Shown: positions 37,622-47,845, counted from the first letter of the stretch. The stretch is 64,000 bases of DNA from Phytopseudomonas flavescens (GCF_900100535.1 NZ_FNDG01000006.1:228448-292447), one strand, 5' to 3'. Numbers and translations are program-made. Notes: generated by a model not told the origin, from the sequence alone.

Positions 37622-38495
37622 TCAGCACGCGTGCCTCGGCGAAGCAGGCTTCGGCCAGGGCAGAACGTGGCGCGCTGCGGCGCATGATCAGTCCCAGTGG
37701 CGCCAGGGTGTGGGCGTCTTCGATGGGGGTCAGCAGCAGGTCGTCAGTGAACTCGGCGAGGCCGTTGTGCAGCGGCATGATCGAGCAGCACAGGCCAGCG
37801 CTGACAGCCTGCAGCAATTGATGCACGGCATCGGTTTCCAGTTTCGGCAGTGGTGTCAGCCCCCGTGAGCGGAAGCTGTGGTCGATCGACTGGCGAAAAT
37901 GCATGCCGGCAGACAGCAGCCCCAGCGGCAGGTCGATGAGGTTTTCCCAGCGCAGGGTGGCCTGGGTGAACCGGAAGTGTCGACGGTCGTACAGCAGGCC
38001 CATGCGCGTCGCCGCCAGCTCCAGGCTGTCGAAGTGCTCGCGATCCAGGCGGTCGAGGTACGAGAGCCCGAGGTCGAGCTGATTGCTGCCCAGCCGCTCG
38101 AGGATCTGGTCGCTGCTCAAGGCGAACAGCTGGAAGCGCAAACCGGGATGCTGCTCGGCGAACAGCTCGACCAGCTCCATCGGATCGAAGCCCGACAGTG
38201 GCACCACGCCGAGGCGCAGGGTGCCGACCAGTTGCCCGCGGCAGGCCGCGGCCTCGGCATACAGCCCGTCGTGGGCGGCCATCAGGCTGCGCGCCCAGGC
38301 GAGGATGCGTTCGCCTTCGGCGCTGAAGCCCTCGAAGCGCTGTCCGCGGCGTACCAGCTCGAGGCCGAGCTCATTCTCCAGGTTGCGCAGGCGCATCGAC
38401 AGGGTCGGCTGGGTCACGTGGCAACGGCTGGCTGCCTGGCCGAAATGGCGGGTTTCGTCGAGGGCGATGAGAAACTTCAGCTGCTTGATGTCCAT
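37611..38495 (-). CDS. LysR-family transcriptional regulator
   Basis: A 294-aa regulator: N-terminal winged HTH (about 2-60, FGQAASRCHVTQPTLSMRLR) and a C-terminal effector-binding domain (about 90-290). The HTH is of the CysB/OxyR/CynR-like type. No divergent gene accompanies it: upstream lies the end of retS on the same strand, and downstream is the convergent MFS gene, so no target can be inferred from position. The ATG at 38495 begins MDIKQLKFLIALDET. Intact and full length. Confidence 0.88.
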   Translation of the reverse strand: MDIKQLKFLIALDETRHFGQAASRCHVTQPTLSMRLRNLENELGLELVRRGQRFEGFSAEGERILAWARSLMAAHDGLYAEAAACRGQLVGTLRLGVVPLSGFDPMELVELFAEQHPGLRFQLFALSSDQILERLGSNQLDLGLSYLDRLDREHFDSLELAATRMGLLYDRRHFRFTQATLRWENLIDLPLGLLSAGMHFRQSIDHSFRSRGLTPLPKLETDAVHQLLQAVSAGLCCSIMPLHNGLAEFTDDLLLTPIEDAHTLAPLGLIMRRSAPRSALAEACFAEARVLINA

Positions 38496-38572
38496 GGGCG
38501 CTTCGTCGGGGCGTGGGCGGTGCTGTCGCGGCGCGCGCAGAGCGCCCTGTCAGCGGGATTCTAGCAGCCCAG

Positions 38573-41362
38573 TCAGGAGGGCACGGTGTCGTCTTCAGGC
38601 TGTGCCTGGCGTTCGCCGACCCAGTACTCTATCAGGTCGCGCAGTTGCGACATCTCCACCGGCTTGGCCATGTGTCCGTCCATGCCGACCAGGCGTGCGC
38701 GTTCCTTGTGTTCATTGAGGATGTGCGCGGTGAGCGCCACCACCGGGGTGCGCTGGCGCCGTTCGGCGATTTCCCAGGCACGCAGTTGCTCGGTCGCGGA
38801 GAAGCCATCGAGCACTGGCATCTCGCAATCCATCAATACCAGGTCGTAGCGCTGTGTCTTCATCGCGCTGAGGGCTTCTTCGCCATTGCTCGCGGTATCG
38901 GGGTGCACGTTGAGCTTGCCGAGCATGCCGCGAATCACCTTGGTGGAAATGCTGTTGTCCTCGGCGACCAGGATGCGGAAGTCCTCGGGTATCACCAGCG
39001 CCGAGGTGCCGGCCGCGGGAGGGGCATCCTGGCCGCGCTGACGCTGGGCCAGCTCGTCGGCCAGGGTGGCCTTGAGGGTGTAGCCCGCCACCGGCTTGGC
39101 AAGGATGCGCTTGATGCCGGCATTGCGCGCGATGACCTTGCTGGGCGCATGGCTGATGCCGGTGAGCATGACGATCAGGATATCGTTGTTGAGGCTCGGG
39201 TCTTCCTTGATCTTGGCGGCCAGCTGCATGCCGCTCATGCCGGGCATGTCCTGATCGAGCAGCACCACGTCGAAGTATTCGCGCATGTGCGCCTTGGTGC
39301 GCAGCAGGGCCAGCGCTTCCTTGCCCGACGGCACGCTGCTGACGTTCATGCCCCAGGCATTGCACTGTTGCAGCAGCACCTTGCGGCAGGTGTCGTTGTC
39401 GTCCACCACCAGCAGCCGGGTGCCTTGCAGGGTGCCGTCGATGTCGGTGCCCGGTTGTTGCAGGCGGGCGTTGTCCAGCGGCAGGGTCAACCACAGCGTA
39501 GAACCCTGGTTGCCGCCGCTCTGGATGCCGAACTCGCCGCCCATCAGGCGGATCAGCTGGCGGGCGATGATCAGTCCCAGGCGACCACCGAGGCGCGTGG
39601 CGGAGAGGAAGTCCCGGCTCTGCAGCTCGGTGTTGAGCAGTGCCTCGCGTTCGCTGGCGTTGAGCGGGTGGCCGCTGTCCTGCACGGCGAAGCGCAGGCG
39701 CGGCTGCTCGCCACTGGTATCGAGCGCGACCACCAGCAGGATCTCGCCTTCGCTGGTCTGCTTGAAGGCATTGTCGAGCAGGCTCAGCAGGGTCTGGCGC
39801 AGGCGGGTCGGGTCACCGCTGACGATCCGCGGCACCTGCGGCTGGATGAAACTGATCAGCTCGATTTTCTGCAACTCGGCCTTGGCGCGGAAGATGTCCA
39901 GGCAGTCCTCGGTCAGCGCGTTGAGGTCGAACTGCACGTCATCCAGTTCGATCTGCCCGGACTCCAGCTTGGAAATGTCGAGGATTTCGTTGATCAGGTT
40001 GAGCAGCTCGTTACCCGAGCTGTGGATGGTCTGTACGTAGTCACGCTGCTTGGCCGACAGCGGCGTGCCCAGCAGCAGCTCGGTCATGCCCAGTACGCCG
40101 TTCATGGGCGTACGGATCTCATGGCTGATCTTGGCCAGGAATTCGGCCTTGGCTTTCAGCTCGGCATCATTGGCGGCCAGCTCGGTACGCGCCCGTGAGG
40201 CGGCGCGCTGCAACTGCCGCTGGTGTTCGGCCAGGGCCGCGCTGAGTACCACGCCACTGAGGGTGGCGATGCTGAACACGCCGATGACCAGCCAGCCGGG
40301 GTCGAGTTGATCGAAGCCGAACAGCACCGGGATGAACAGCCCGAAGCCGACGTTGAACACCATCATCGCGCCGACGACCAGGCGTGCCGATTGATAGCCG
40401 TTGTGCCAGTGCACGCCGCTCACCAGCAATACGCTCAGGGTGCCCAGCAGCACCATCAGGTATACCAGCGCGCTGTACCAGAGCAGGCCGGTGGCCAGGA
40501 TGGTCAGGCCCAGCCCCAGGGTCAGCAGCGCATGCCCCCGCAGCAGCCAGTTGAGCTTGCTGCGTTGCATGGGCGTGCCGCGGAAGAACGCGAGGGAGAA
40601 CGATGACAGGCAGAGTGCGGCGATCAATGCACTGATATCGGCGATCAGCGACTGGTTATAGCCCAGGCCCGGCACCCAGACCGCCAGCAGGCCCAGGTTG
40701 GCTGCTGCGCAGGCCGCCAGGGCGGCATGCAGGCCTGCCAGCCAGAGGCTGCAGGCCGAACGCGCGTAGGCGAAGCGGAGCAGGTTGTAGAGCACCACCA
40801 GCAACAGCGCGCCGAGCAGTGCGCCAAACAGGTAGGCAGGCTTTTCCAGGCTGACCAGCTCGCCCTCGTCGATGACCTTGAACCAGGCCATCAGCGGGTG
40901 GTTGGACGTCATCCGCACATAGACTTCCCGCGCCTGCCCGTCGTTGGGCAAGGACATCAGGTAGGCCCGTGAGGGCAGCGGTCGAGAAGCCAGCGGCATC
41001 GATTCGCCGGTGTGCACGCTCTGCTCGACCCGGGCGCCTTGCAACAGGTAGTAGTCGAGGCGTTGCACGCGTGGCGCGAACACCCACAACCAGTAGGGAG
41101 CCTGGTGTTCGGGGACGTCGAAGCGCAGCCAGACTGCCTGGCTACTTGGCGGGTAGGTGAAGGCGAGATCGTCGAGGGGAAGGAACTGGCTGCGCCGGCT
41201 GCGCACGTCGTCGAGATCCATACGGGCGCTTGCGTCGACGAAAACCGACCAGCCGCTTGCGTAGGGCGCCGTGACCCGCTGTGGCGCCGCGCTACCGGAC
41301 AGACAGACTCCGGCCAGCAGCAAGCTGACGAGTAAACCTATGGCGATCCTGAGCCGTCGCAC
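38573..41362 (-). CDS. retS: RetS, hybrid sensor kinase regulating the Gac/Rsm switch
   Basis: A 929-aa hybrid kinase. Layout: signal/TM (about 5-26), periplasmic 7TMR-DISMED2 sensor (about 35-160), seven-helix 7TM-DISM region (about 178-380), HisKA with His414 in [10 protein letters not shown], HATPase_c (about 510-630), receiver 1 (Asp703 in [10 protein letters not shown]) and receiver 2 (Asp845 in LVLMDCEMP). In P. aeruginosa RetS binds GacS and blocks it, favouring motility and acute virulence over biofilm. Here the HATPase G1 box reads DSGHP instead of D-x-G-x-G, so its own catalysis may be weak. Start is GTG at 41362 with AAGGGA upstream. purD follows upstream, as in PAO1. Confidence 0.93.
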   Translation of the reverse strand: MRRLRIAIGLLVSLLLAGVCLSGSAAPQRVTAPYASGWSVFVDASARMDLDDVRSRRSQFLPLDDLAFTYPPSSQAVWLRFDVPEHQAPYWLWVFAPRVQRLDYYLLQGARVEQSVHTGESMPLASRPLPSRAYLMSLPNDGQAREVYVRMTSNHPLMAWFKVIDEGELVSLEKPAYLFGALLGALLLVVLYNLLRFAYARSACSLWLAGLHAALAACAAANLGLLAVWVPGLGYNQSLIADISALIAALCLSSFSLAFFRGTPMQRSKLNWLLRGHALLTLGLGLTILATGLLWYSALVYLMVLLGTLSVLLVSGVHWHNGYQSARLVVGAMMVFNVGFGLFIPVLFGFDQLDPGWLVIGVFSIATLSGVVLSAALAEHQRQLQRAASRARTELAANDAELKAKAEFLAKISHEIRTPMNGVLGMTELLLGTPLSAKQRDYVQTIHSSGNELLNLINEILDISKLESGQIELDDVQFDLNALTEDCLDIFRAKAELQKIELISFIQPQVPRIVSGDPTRLRQTLLSLLDNAFKQTSEGEILLVVALDTSGEQPRLRFAVQDSGHPLNASEREALLNTELQSRDFLSATRLGGRLGLIIARQLIRLMGGEFGIQSGGNQGSTLWLTLPLDNARLQQPGTDIDGTLQGTRLLVVDDNDTCRKVLLQQCNAWGMNVSSVPSGKEALALLRTKAHMREYFDVVLLDQDMPGMSGMQLAAKIKEDPSLNNDILIVMLTGISHAPSKVIARNAGIKRILAKPVAGYTLKATLADELAQRQRGQDAPPAAGTSALVIPEDFRILVAEDNSISTKVIRGMLGKLNVHPDTASNGEEALSAMKTQRYDLVLMDCEMPVLDGFSATEQLRAWEIAERRQRTPVVALTAHILNEHKERARLVGMDGHMAKPVEMSQLRDLIEYWVGERQAQPEDDTVPS

Positions 41363-41677
41363 GTGGCAGTCCCTTTGAGTTTATGCGGCTGGATTATAGC
41401 CGGCCGTGGTGGTGCAGACCATGACACTGGGAACCTGCCCACGATCCGCTGCGTGTCGGCCCTGCTGGATTGAAAACGAGTGAAATAGCCGACCAGCCCG
41501 ACGCGCTTCAGCGCGCCGCGAAGCGCGCAAGGTAGCGCCCGTGAACTCGCCTGTGGCCCAGCACGAGGTCGCCAGCAGGCTCAGCCTGTCATGCTGACAG
41601 CCAGGGCCTGTCGATGACCGATGAACCGCGGGGTATTGCCGACAGGCGGCATCGATTGCCGCCGCCGTCTTGTTACA
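41363..41677. other. Intergenic region between retS and purD, no gene seen
   Basis: About 315 bases without a credible gene; both neighbours are on the minus strand. It contains GC-rich inverted segments (GACGCGCTTCAGCGCG near 41498 and a complementary CGAAGCGCG following) that could form hairpins, possibly a degraded interspersed repeat or the purD terminator. The right part of this region is the purD 3' flank and the left part should hold the retS promoter. Confidence 0.4.
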
Positions 41678-42967
41678 TCAGTTTTCGCCACGCTCGCGGG
41701 CGATCGCGCGATAGCCGATATCGTTGCGATGGAACATGCCGTTCCAGCGAATCTTCTCGGCCAGGCGGTAAGCCTGTTTCTGGGCATCGGCGACGCTGGC
41801 GCCGATGGCCGTCGCGCAGAGCACGCGGCCGCCGGCGGTGACCACCTGGCCCTCTTTCAGCGTGGTACCGGCGTGGAACACCTTGCCGTCGAGCGCAGCG
41901 GCCTCAATCAACCCGGTGATCACGTCACCCTTGGCATAGTCGCCCGGGTAACCGCCTGCAGCCAGCACCACGCCGACCGTCGGACGTGGATCCCAGCGTG
42001 CTTCGACCTTGTCCAGCGCTTTGGCCAGCGCGGCCTCGACCAGCAGCACCAGGGATGACTCCAGGCGCACCATGATCGGCTGGGTTTCCGGGTCACCGAA
42101 GCGACAGTTGAATTCGATGACCTTGGGCTTGCCGGCCTTGTCGATCATCAGGCCGGCGTACAAGAAGCCGGTGTAGACGTTGCCTTCAGCCGCCATACCG
42201 CGCACGGTCGGGTAGATGACTTCGTCCATCACGCGCTGGTGGACGTCGGCGGTAACCACCGGCGCGGGCGAGTAGGCGCCCATGCCGCCGGTGTTCGGGC
42301 CGCTGTCGGCGTCGCCAACGCGCTTGTGGTCCTGGCTGGTGGCCATCGGCAGCACGTTCTCGCCGTCGACCATGACGATGAAGCTGGCCTCCTCGCCGTC
42401 GAGGAATTCCTCGATCACCACCCGCGAACCGGCTTCGCCAAAGGCATTGCCGGCGAGCATGTCGCGCACGGCGTCTTCGGCTTCCTGCAGGGTCATGGCG
42501 ACGATAACGCCCTTGCCGGCTGCCAGGCCGTCGGCCTTGATCACGATTGGCGCGCCTTTCTCGCGCAGGTAGGCCAGGGCAGGCTCCACGTCGGTGAAGT
42601 TCTGGTAGTCGGCGGTGGGGATGTTCTGGCGCGCCAGGAAATCCTTGGTGAAGGCCTTCGAGCCTTCCAGCTGGGCGGCTGCGGCGGTGGGGCCGAAGAT
42701 ATCCAGCTTGCGGGTACGGAACAGATCGACCACGCCTTTGACCAGCGGCGCTTCCGGGCCGACGATGGTCAGTTGTACGTTATGCTCGGCGAAATCGGCC
42801 AGCGCCTGGATATCCAGCACGTCGATGGCGACGTTCTCGCACTTGGCTTCGCTGGCGGTGCCGGCGTTGCCCGGGGCGACGAATACTTTCTCGACGCGCT
42901 TGTCCTGCGCCACTTTCCAGGCCAGGGCGTGTTCACGACCGCCACTGCCGATGATCAATACGTTCAT
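41678..42967 (-). CDS. purD: Phosphoribosylamine-glycine ligase (GAR synthetase)
   Basis: A 429-aa ATP-grasp enzyme for the second step of purine synthesis, joining glycine to phosphoribosylamine. Starts MNVLIIGSGGREHALAWKVA, the family N-terminal domain. ATP-grasp region (about 105-310) contains PIVIKADGLAAGKGVIVAMT, EEFLDGEEASFIVMVDG, and metal-binding FNCRFGDPETQ. The GTGGMGAYSPAP motif binds substrate. It follows purH on the same strand (about 200 bp apart), with a palindromic repeat between. Intact, standard length. Confidence 0.96.
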   Translation of the reverse strand: MNVLIIGSGGREHALAWKVAQDKRVEKVFVAPGNAGTASEAKCENVAIDVLDIQALADFAEHNVQLTIVGPEAPLVKGVVDLFRTRKLDIFGPTAAAAQLEGSKAFTKDFLARQNIPTADYQNFTDVEPALAYLREKGAPIVIKADGLAAGKGVIVAMTLQEAEDAVRDMLAGNAFGEAGSRVVIEEFLDGEEASFIVMVDGENVLPMATSQDHKRVGDADSGPNTGGMGAYSPAPVVTADVHQRVMDEVIYPTVRGMAAEGNVYTGFLYAGLMIDKAGKPKVIEFNCRFGDPETQPIMVRLESSLVLLVEAALAKALDKVEARWDPRPTVGVVLAAGGYPGDYAKGDVITGLIEAAALDGKVFHAGTTLKEGQVVTAGGRVLCATAIGASVADAQKQAYRLAEKIRWNGMFHRNDIGYRAIARERGEN

Positions 42968-43004
42968 GCTTCTCTCCCAATGGAGGCGGGCCTTGAGCCC
43001 GCAC

Positions 43005-43035
43005 GGTGGATAAGCGAAGCGTTATCCACCCTACG
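43005..43035. repeat. Short palindromic repeat between purH and purD
   Basis: GGTGGATAA (43005-43013) and TTATCCACC (43022-43030) form a perfect 9-bp inverted repeat around GCGAAGCG, followed by CTACG. The right end, TCCACCCTACG (43025-43035), is identical to the right end of the larger repeat at 54170-54180 and to the sequence at which the IS110 element is inserted at 63649-63656. It lies just upstream of the purD start and may also act on the transcript. Confidence 0.8.
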
Positions 43036-43165
43036 AATTCCGAGGCCGCGATGAAGCCGGTAGATGCTAGGCGCCCTGGGTTTCGACAAGCGGAGTTGCC
43101 TAGTGGCAATGAGCATTGGCGAAACCCGGGGCAACGACGCAGATGCCGGTTTCAGTGCGGCCGAT

Positions 43166-44773
43166 TTAGTGCCTGAAGTGGCGCATGCCGGTGAACACCA
43201 TGGCAATGCCCGCTTCGTCGGCGGCGGCGATCACTTCGTTGTCGCGCATCGAACCGCCCGGCTGGATCACCGCGGTGATGCCGGCCTTGGCAGCGTTGTC
43301 GATGCCGTCACGGAACGGGAAGAAAGCGTCGGAGGCCATTACCGCGCCCGGCACCGGCAGGCCGGCGTGCTCGGCCTTGATGGCGGCGATGCGCGCGGAA
43401 TTGACGCGGCTCATCTGGCCGGCGCCGACGCCGACGGTCTGGCGATTCTTGGCGTAGACGATGGCGTTGGATTTGACGAACTTGGCCACTTTCCAGGCGA
43501 AGATCAGGTCATGCACTTCCTGCTCGCTGGGTGCGCGCCGGGTGACGATCTTCAGGTCATCGGCAGTGATCATGCCGATATCGCGGCTCTGCACCAGCAG
43601 GCCACCGTTGACCCGTTTGTAGTCCCAGCCAGCAGCGCGCTCGGCCGGCCATTCGCCGCACTCGAGCAGACGCACGTTGGCCTTGGCGGCGACCACTTCA
43701 CGGGCCGCGGCGCTGATTTTCGGGGCGATGATCACTTCGACGAACTGGCGTTCGACGATGGCCGTGGCGGTTTCGCCATCCAGCTCCCGGTTGAAGGCGA
43801 TGATGCCGCCGAATGCCGACTCGGTGTCGGTGGCGTAGGCCAGGTCATAGGCCTTGCGGATACCGCCTTCGTTTTCCGGCACCACGGCAACGCCGCAGGG
43901 GTTGGCGTGCTTGACGATCACGCAGGCCGGCTTGACGAAGCTCTTCACGCATTCCAGCGCCGCATCGGTGTCGGCCACGTTGTTGAACGACAGTTCCTTG
44001 CCCTGCAATTGCACGGCGGTGGAAATGCTCGCTTCACCCTTCGCCGCTTCGACGTAGAACGCCGCGCTTTGGTGCGGGTTCTCGCCGTAGCGCATTTCCT
44101 GGGCCTTGACGAACTGGCTGTTGAAGGTACGCGGGAACTGGCCGCGGTCGGCTGTCGACAGGGTGTCGCGGCTCTGCTCGATGGTGCCCAGGTAGTTGGC
44201 GATCATGCCGTCGTAGGCAGCGGTGTGTTCGAAGGCCTTGAGGGCCAGGTCGAAGCGCTGGGCGTAGCTCAGGCCACCGGCCTTCAGGGACTCGACGATA
44301 CCGGCGTAGTCGCAGGCATTGACCACGATGGCCACGTCCTTGTGGTTCTTGGCCGCGGAGCGGACCATGGTCGGGCCACCGATATCGATGTTCTCGATGG
44401 CGTCGGCCAGCTCACAGCCAGGCTTGGCCACGGTGGCGGCGAAGGGGTACAGGTTGACTGCCACCAGGTCGATCGGCTTGATGCCGTGCTCGTCCATCAC
44501 CGCACCATCGATGGCGCGACGGCCAAGGATGCCACCGTGGATTTTCGGATGCAGGGTCTTCACCCGGCCGTCCATCATCTCCGGGAAACCGGTGTAGTCG
44601 GCCACTTCCACTGCCGCCACGCCATTGTCCTTGAGCAGCTTGTAGGTGCCCCCGGTGGAGAGGATTTCCACGTCGAGGGCGACGAGTTCGCGGGCGAATT
44701 CGAGGACGCCGGTCTTGTCGGACACGCTGATCAGCGCACGGCGGACGGGGAGGCGGGTGGTCTGGTCGGTCAT
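43166..44773 (-). CDS. purH: Bifunctional AICAR formyltransferase / IMP cyclohydrolase
   Basis: A 535-aa bifunctional enzyme for the last two steps of IMP synthesis. N-terminal IMP cyclohydrolase (about 1-200) begins [15 protein letters not shown] and has STGGTYKLL and [14 protein letters not shown]-terminal AICAR transformylase (about 205-535) contains the catalytic KH pair in [15 protein letters not shown] and a later [13 protein letters not shown] at 44773 ([10 protein letters not shown]) matches the Pseudomonas N terminus; the frame extends 4 codons upstream. Downstream on the same strand is purD; upstream is fis with its own terminator. Confidence 0.96.
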   Translation of the reverse strand: MTDQTTRLPVRRALISVSDKTGVLEFARELVALDVEILSTGGTYKLLKDNGVAAVEVADYTGFPEMMDGRVKTLHPKIHGGILGRRAIDGAVMDEHGIKPIDLVAVNLYPFAATVAKPGCELADAIENIDIGGPTMVRSAAKNHKDVAIVVNACDYAGIVESLKAGGLSYAQRFDLALKAFEHTAAYDGMIANYLGTIEQSRDTLSTADRGQFPRTFNSQFVKAQEMRYGENPHQSAAFYVEAAKGEASISTAVQLQGKELSFNNVADTDAALECVKSFVKPACVIVKHANPCGVAVVPENEGGIRKAYDLAYATDTESAFGGIIAFNRELDGETATAIVERQFVEVIIAPKISAAAREVVAAKANVRLLECGEWPAERAAGWDYKRVNGGLLVQSRDIGMITADDLKIVTRRAPSEQEVHDLIFAWKVAKFVKSNAIVYAKNRQTVGVGAGQMSRVNSARIAAIKAEHAGLPVPGAVMASDAFFPFRDGIDNAAKAGITAVIQPGGSMRDNEVIAAADEAGIAMVFTGMRHFRH

Positions 44774-44802
44774 TTCAGAGTCCATCAGAGCGGAGTATTA
44801 GC

Positions 44803-44835
44803 AAAAAAGGCGGCCTGCTGGAGCCGCCCTTTTCG
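44803..44835 (-). terminator. Intrinsic terminator after fis
   Basis: Read on the minus strand, GGCGGC / GCCGCC with an 8-base loop is followed by six Ts, 15-45 bases after the fis stop at 44847. It ends the dusB-fis transcript shortly before the purH start at 44773, implying a separate purH promoter in the few tens of bases that remain or some read-through. Confidence 0.85.
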
Positions 44836-44846
44836 GGAATTCAGGG

Positions 44847-45167
44847 TCAGAGCAGGTCGTACTGCTTGAGCTTCTTGCGCAGGGTGCCGCGGTTCAGGCC
44901 GAGCAGCTCGGAGGCTTTGGTCTGGTTACCCTTCACGTAGTTCATGACGGTTTCCAGCAGAGGGGCTTCAACTTCGGTGAGCACCAGATTGTAGACGTCG
45001 GTGACGTCCGCACCTTCGAGGTGGGCGAAGTAGTTGTGCAGGGCTTTCTCGACACTGCCGCGCAGGGTCTGGCCTTCTTCGCTCGGCGTGTTGAGGTGCT
45101 GTTTCAAGCTGGCGTTGTCGCTCACGGGTGCAATCCCACTTCCTAAAGTCTCGTTCAACATTGTCAT
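44847..45167 (-). CDS. fis: Fis, DNA-bending nucleoid protein
   Basis: A 106-aa nucleoid-associated dimer. The C-terminal helix-turn-helix (about 60-106) has LLETVMNYVKGNQTKASELL then GLNRGTLRKKLKQYDL, the conserved Fis DNA-binding unit. The N-terminal arm is longer and more variable than in E. coli. It overlaps the dusB stop by 4 bp (ATGA), the standard dusB-fis arrangement of gammaproteobacteria, so its synthesis is coupled to dusB. Terminated by a strong hairpin. Confidence 0.95.
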   Translation of the reverse strand: MTMLNETLGSGIAPVSDNASLKQHLNTPSEEGQTLRGSVEKALHNYFAHLEGADVTDVYNLVLTEVEAPLLETVMNYVKGNQTKASELLGLNRGTLRKKLKQYDLL

Positions 45168-46162
45168 GCGGCCACCCCTTCGTCGTCGTTATAGCGATCA
45201 CCGAAGAACTGGCGAACGCTTGCACACTGCGCCTCCTGGCTGTCCAGACGATTGAACTCGGCTCGGAACTCACGGGCGCCGGGTAGCGTCGCGAGGTACC
45301 AGCCCACGTGCTTGCGGGCGATGCGCACACCCATCACATCGCCATAGAAGGCGTGGAGGGCGGCCAGGTGCTCGAGCAGGATGCGTTCAATTTCGGTCAG
45401 CGCCGGGGCGGGGCAATGGGCACCGGTGCGCAGGTAATGCTCTATTTCTCTGAAAATCCATGGGCGCCCTTGGGCGGCCCTGCCGATCAGCAGGCCATCT
45501 GCAGCGGTGGCGGCCAGCACGTGGGCGGCCTTTTCCGGTGAGTCGATATCGCCATTGGCCAATACCGGGATGGACACTGCCTGCTTGATAGCGGCGATGG
45601 TGTCGTATTCCGCTTCGCCGGTGTACAGGTCGGCGCGGGTGCGGCCGTGTACGGCGAGGGCGACGATGCCGCATTGTTCGGCGATACGCGCCACGTCTAC
45701 ACCGTTCTTGTTCTGTCTGTCCCAGCCGGTGCGGATCTTCAGCGTGACCGGGACGTCTACTGCGGCTACCACGGCCTTGAGGATCGCTTGCACCAGTGGC
45801 TGATCCTTGAGCAGGGCGGAGCCGGCAGCCTTGTTGCAGACCTTCTTGGCCGGGCAGCCCATGTTGATATCGATGATCTGCGCACCCAGTTGCACGTTGG
45901 CCCTGGCCGCCTCGGCGAGCATCTGCGGGTCCCCGCCGGCGATCTGCACGGAGCGTGGCTCCAGGTCGCCGCTGTGGATCATGCGCAGGCTCGACTTGCG
46001 CGTATTCCACAGGCGCACATCGCTGGTGACCATCTCCGACACCACCATGCCGGCGCCAAGGCGGCGGCACAGCTGTCGGAACGGCTGATCGGTGACGCCG
46101 GCCATGGGGGCCAGGATCAGTCGATTGGGCAATGTGTAGGGGCCGATGCTTAGCGCCGACAT
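45164..46162 (-). CDS. dusB: tRNA-dihydrouridine synthase B
   Basis: A 332-aa FMN enzyme reducing uridines in the tRNA D-loop. TIM-barrel motifs: LILAPMAGVTDQPFRQLC (FMN binding), IDINMGCPAKKVCNKAAGSA with catalytic Cys103, LKIRTGWD, VHGRTRADLYTG and IPVLANGDIDSPE, then GLLIGRAAQGRPWIF. The ATG at 46162 (MSALSIGPYTLPNRL) is the family start; the open frame to 46867 is antisense to nothing coherent and is not used. First gene of the dusB-fis operon. Confidence 0.96.
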   Translation of the reverse strand: MSALSIGPYTLPNRLILAPMAGVTDQPFRQLCRRLGAGMVVSEMVTSDVRLWNTRKSSLRMIHSGDLEPRSVQIAGGDPQMLAEAARANVQLGAQIIDINMGCPAKKVCNKAAGSALLKDQPLVQAILKAVVAAVDVPVTLKIRTGWDRQNKNGVDVARIAEQCGIVALAVHGRTRADLYTGEAEYDTIAAIKQAVSIPVLANGDIDSPEKAAHVLAATAADGLLIGRAAQGRPWIFREIEHYLRTGAHCPAPALTEIERILLEHLAALHAFYGDVMGVRIARKHVGWYLATLPGAREFRAEFNRLDSQEAQCASVRQFFGDRYNDDEGVAA

Positions 46163-46365
46163 AGGGCTTCCCTGCTCAAGAGACGTGCTGTTGAGGCCAG
46201 TAGGAGAGTGCGAAAAAGGGTGGAGATCATACCCGCTCTGAATGACCGGATAAAGGTGGTTCTGAACAAAATCTGAACAGTTGACCTGTGGTCTGCGGTC
46301 GCGTCGCCCGATTGCCGCGTTGCAGAAAGGCTGCCCTGTGGCAGCCGTCCATCGGCTGGCTGTGG

Positions 46366-47709
46366 CTACTCCGGGGAGTGGAAGTTGAGGCTGTAATTCA
46401 CCGCCCGAGCGCCGGGGTCGAGGATATCGAGGGCGATATGGATCGGCGTTTGCGGCGGCATTTCCGCCTGGCCGGCCAGTTCGCCCGCCAGGTATTCGCT
46501 GGGCTTGAAGCGACGGCTGGCGATCAGTTGGCCATTCAGATCCGCGAAACGCATCTCCAGCAGCGGAAAGGGCTGGGAGAACGGGGCGCGGTTGTAGAGG
46601 ATCGCGTCGACCACCAGCGCACCGCTGAATTCCGGGTGGCTGCGAACCACCAGGTTGCTGCTCTTGATCTGCTCGATATCGACTTTGGACGGCAGGGTAC
46701 AGCCGATCGTCGGGCAGACCCGCTCGAACCAGGGGCGGTACTGATCCTGGCGGGCCAGCTCGGCGTAATGGTAGATCACGTACTGACCGGCCAACGCACT
46801 GGCGGCCAGCAGGTTCAGCAGGCCCCAGCCGAACCAGCGCCCCCATGGTTTGCGTGGCGGGCGCCAATCCAGCTGCAGCGGTTCTTCCTGCAGCTCGAAC
46901 AGCGCATCGTCTCGCAGGTTGGGTTCGCTGCGCGGACGCGCCCGCTGGGGCTGTTTGTTCCGCTGTGCGTGTGCCTCGTGCGGGGCGTCGGCCTTGTGCT
47001 CGGCCCCGAGGTCGGCTGGCTCGTCATCGCGCTGCGCGCTGAGGCTGAAGGTCGGCTCGGCGTCTGCGCGTGTCGGGCTGCGCTTGCCTGGGGGGGGCAT
47101 CAGGTCGCGGATGCCGGGCGTACTTGGGATCGGAGGCACGTCGTCGAGGGCTTGCGGACGGGGCGCTGGGGGCTGACCGAAGTCCGTGGACAAAGGCGCC
47201 GGTCGCTCGCCCTGTGGTTCGGGCTTCGCTTCAGCGGCGGGAGGGTCGTCGCGCAACAGGGCTTCGGTCCAGCGCTCGTCTTCAGGCGGTTCGTCGTCCT
47301 CGGCCTGCTCGAAGCCTGGCGCCCTGGCTGATGCCGGATCGAGTTCGAGGAACTGGCGAGACAACTGCTGTTCCTGAGCTTCGAGCTTGGCCAGCTCTTC
47401 GTCCAGATCCAGGTCATCGAGGTCGAGGTCGTCGTGAATCCACAGGGTTTCATCGTCGGGCTTGGCTGCTGTCGCCTCGGCCGCGACGCTCGGTGCGGGT
47501 GCGGGTGCGGGTGCGGGTGCGGGTGCGGGAGGCGCGACTGTGCGCATGTCGGGAATGTGGTGGCCCTGCTCGCGCAGTTGGCGTGCCGCATTGAAGACTT
47601 GCAGGCAGGCGCCGCAGCGCACCGATCCCTGGGCAATACCGAGCTGTGCCAGGTTCACGCGGAAGCTGGTACTGCAGTTTGGACATTGGGTGACGAAACT
47701 TTCGGTCAT
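46366..47709 (-). CDS. Zinc-ribbon and DUF3426 domain membrane protein
   Basis: A 447-aa protein. N-terminal MJ0042-type zinc ribbon (QCPNCSTSFRV at residues 8-18 and RCGACLQVF at about 31-39; CxxC...CxxC). A long Pro/Glu-rich disordered linker (about 50-300) includes an Ala-Pro repeat encoded by a hexanucleotide array. One TM helix (about 303-325, LLNLLAASALAGQYVIYHYA) precedes the C-terminal DUF3426 domain (about 330-445) in the periplasm. Function unknown; in pseudomonads this gene lies between dusB and prmA. ATG at 47709; an upstream TTG adds 2 residues. Confidence 0.85.
   Translation of the reverse strand: MTESFVTQCPNCSTSFRVNLAQLGIAQGSVRCGACLQVFNAARQLREQGHHIPDMRTVAPPAPAPAPAPAPAPSVAAEATAAKPDDETLWIHDDLDLDDLDLDEELAKLEAQEQQLSRQFLELDPASARAPGFEQAEDDEPPEDERWTEALLRDDPPAAEAKPEPQGERPAPLSTDFGQPPAPRPQALDDVPPIPSTPGIRDLMPPPGKRSPTRADAEPTFSLSAQRDDEPADLGAEHKADAPHEAHAQRNKQPQRARPRSEPNLRDDALFELQEEPLQLDWRPPRKPWGRWFGWGLLNLLAASALAGQYVIYHYAELARQDQYRPWFERVCPTIGCTLPSKVDIEQIKSSNLVVRSHPEFSGALVVDAILYNRAPFSQPFPLLEMRFADLNGQLIASRRFKPSEYLAGELAGQAEMPPQTPIHIALDILDPGARAVNYSLNFHSPE
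47492..47527. repeat. Hexanucleotide tandem repeat (GGTGCG)6 within the DUF3426 gene
   Basis: Six perfect tandem copies of GGTGCG on the plus strand, read as the Pro-Ala/Ala-Pro repeat of the protein's linker on the minus strand. Because the unit is 6 bases, gain or loss of copies keeps the frame and only changes linker length. A candidate variable-number repeat locus. Confidence 0.95.
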
Positions 47710-47845
47710 GCGCAATCCGGCGGCCGCGTGGCGGCAAAAACGGGCGGTTAGTCTAACTCAACTGCCGTGAGGCAGCGGTGGGTGCCCGAGGCCTGGATTG
47801 ACCAGAGGCGTAAACGAGGACGCAGTGGCAATGCCCTCGTCCTGA

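Noticed and set aside
38513..40198. Long plus-strand open frame opposite retS
   Set aside because: It is the complement of retS codons in a GC-rich genome; its product is rich in Gly/His/Gln/Ala without any domain, while retS has a full set of kinase motifs.
46163..46867. 5' extension of dusB giving a 567-aa frame
   Set aside because: The family N terminus begins at the ATG at 46162; the extension runs antisense through the DUF3426 gene region with an Arg/Gly/Pro-rich shadow composition.
47492..47527. Phase-variation switch at the GGTGCG array
   Set aside because: The unit is 6 bases, so copy number changes cannot shift the frame; it can only vary linker length.
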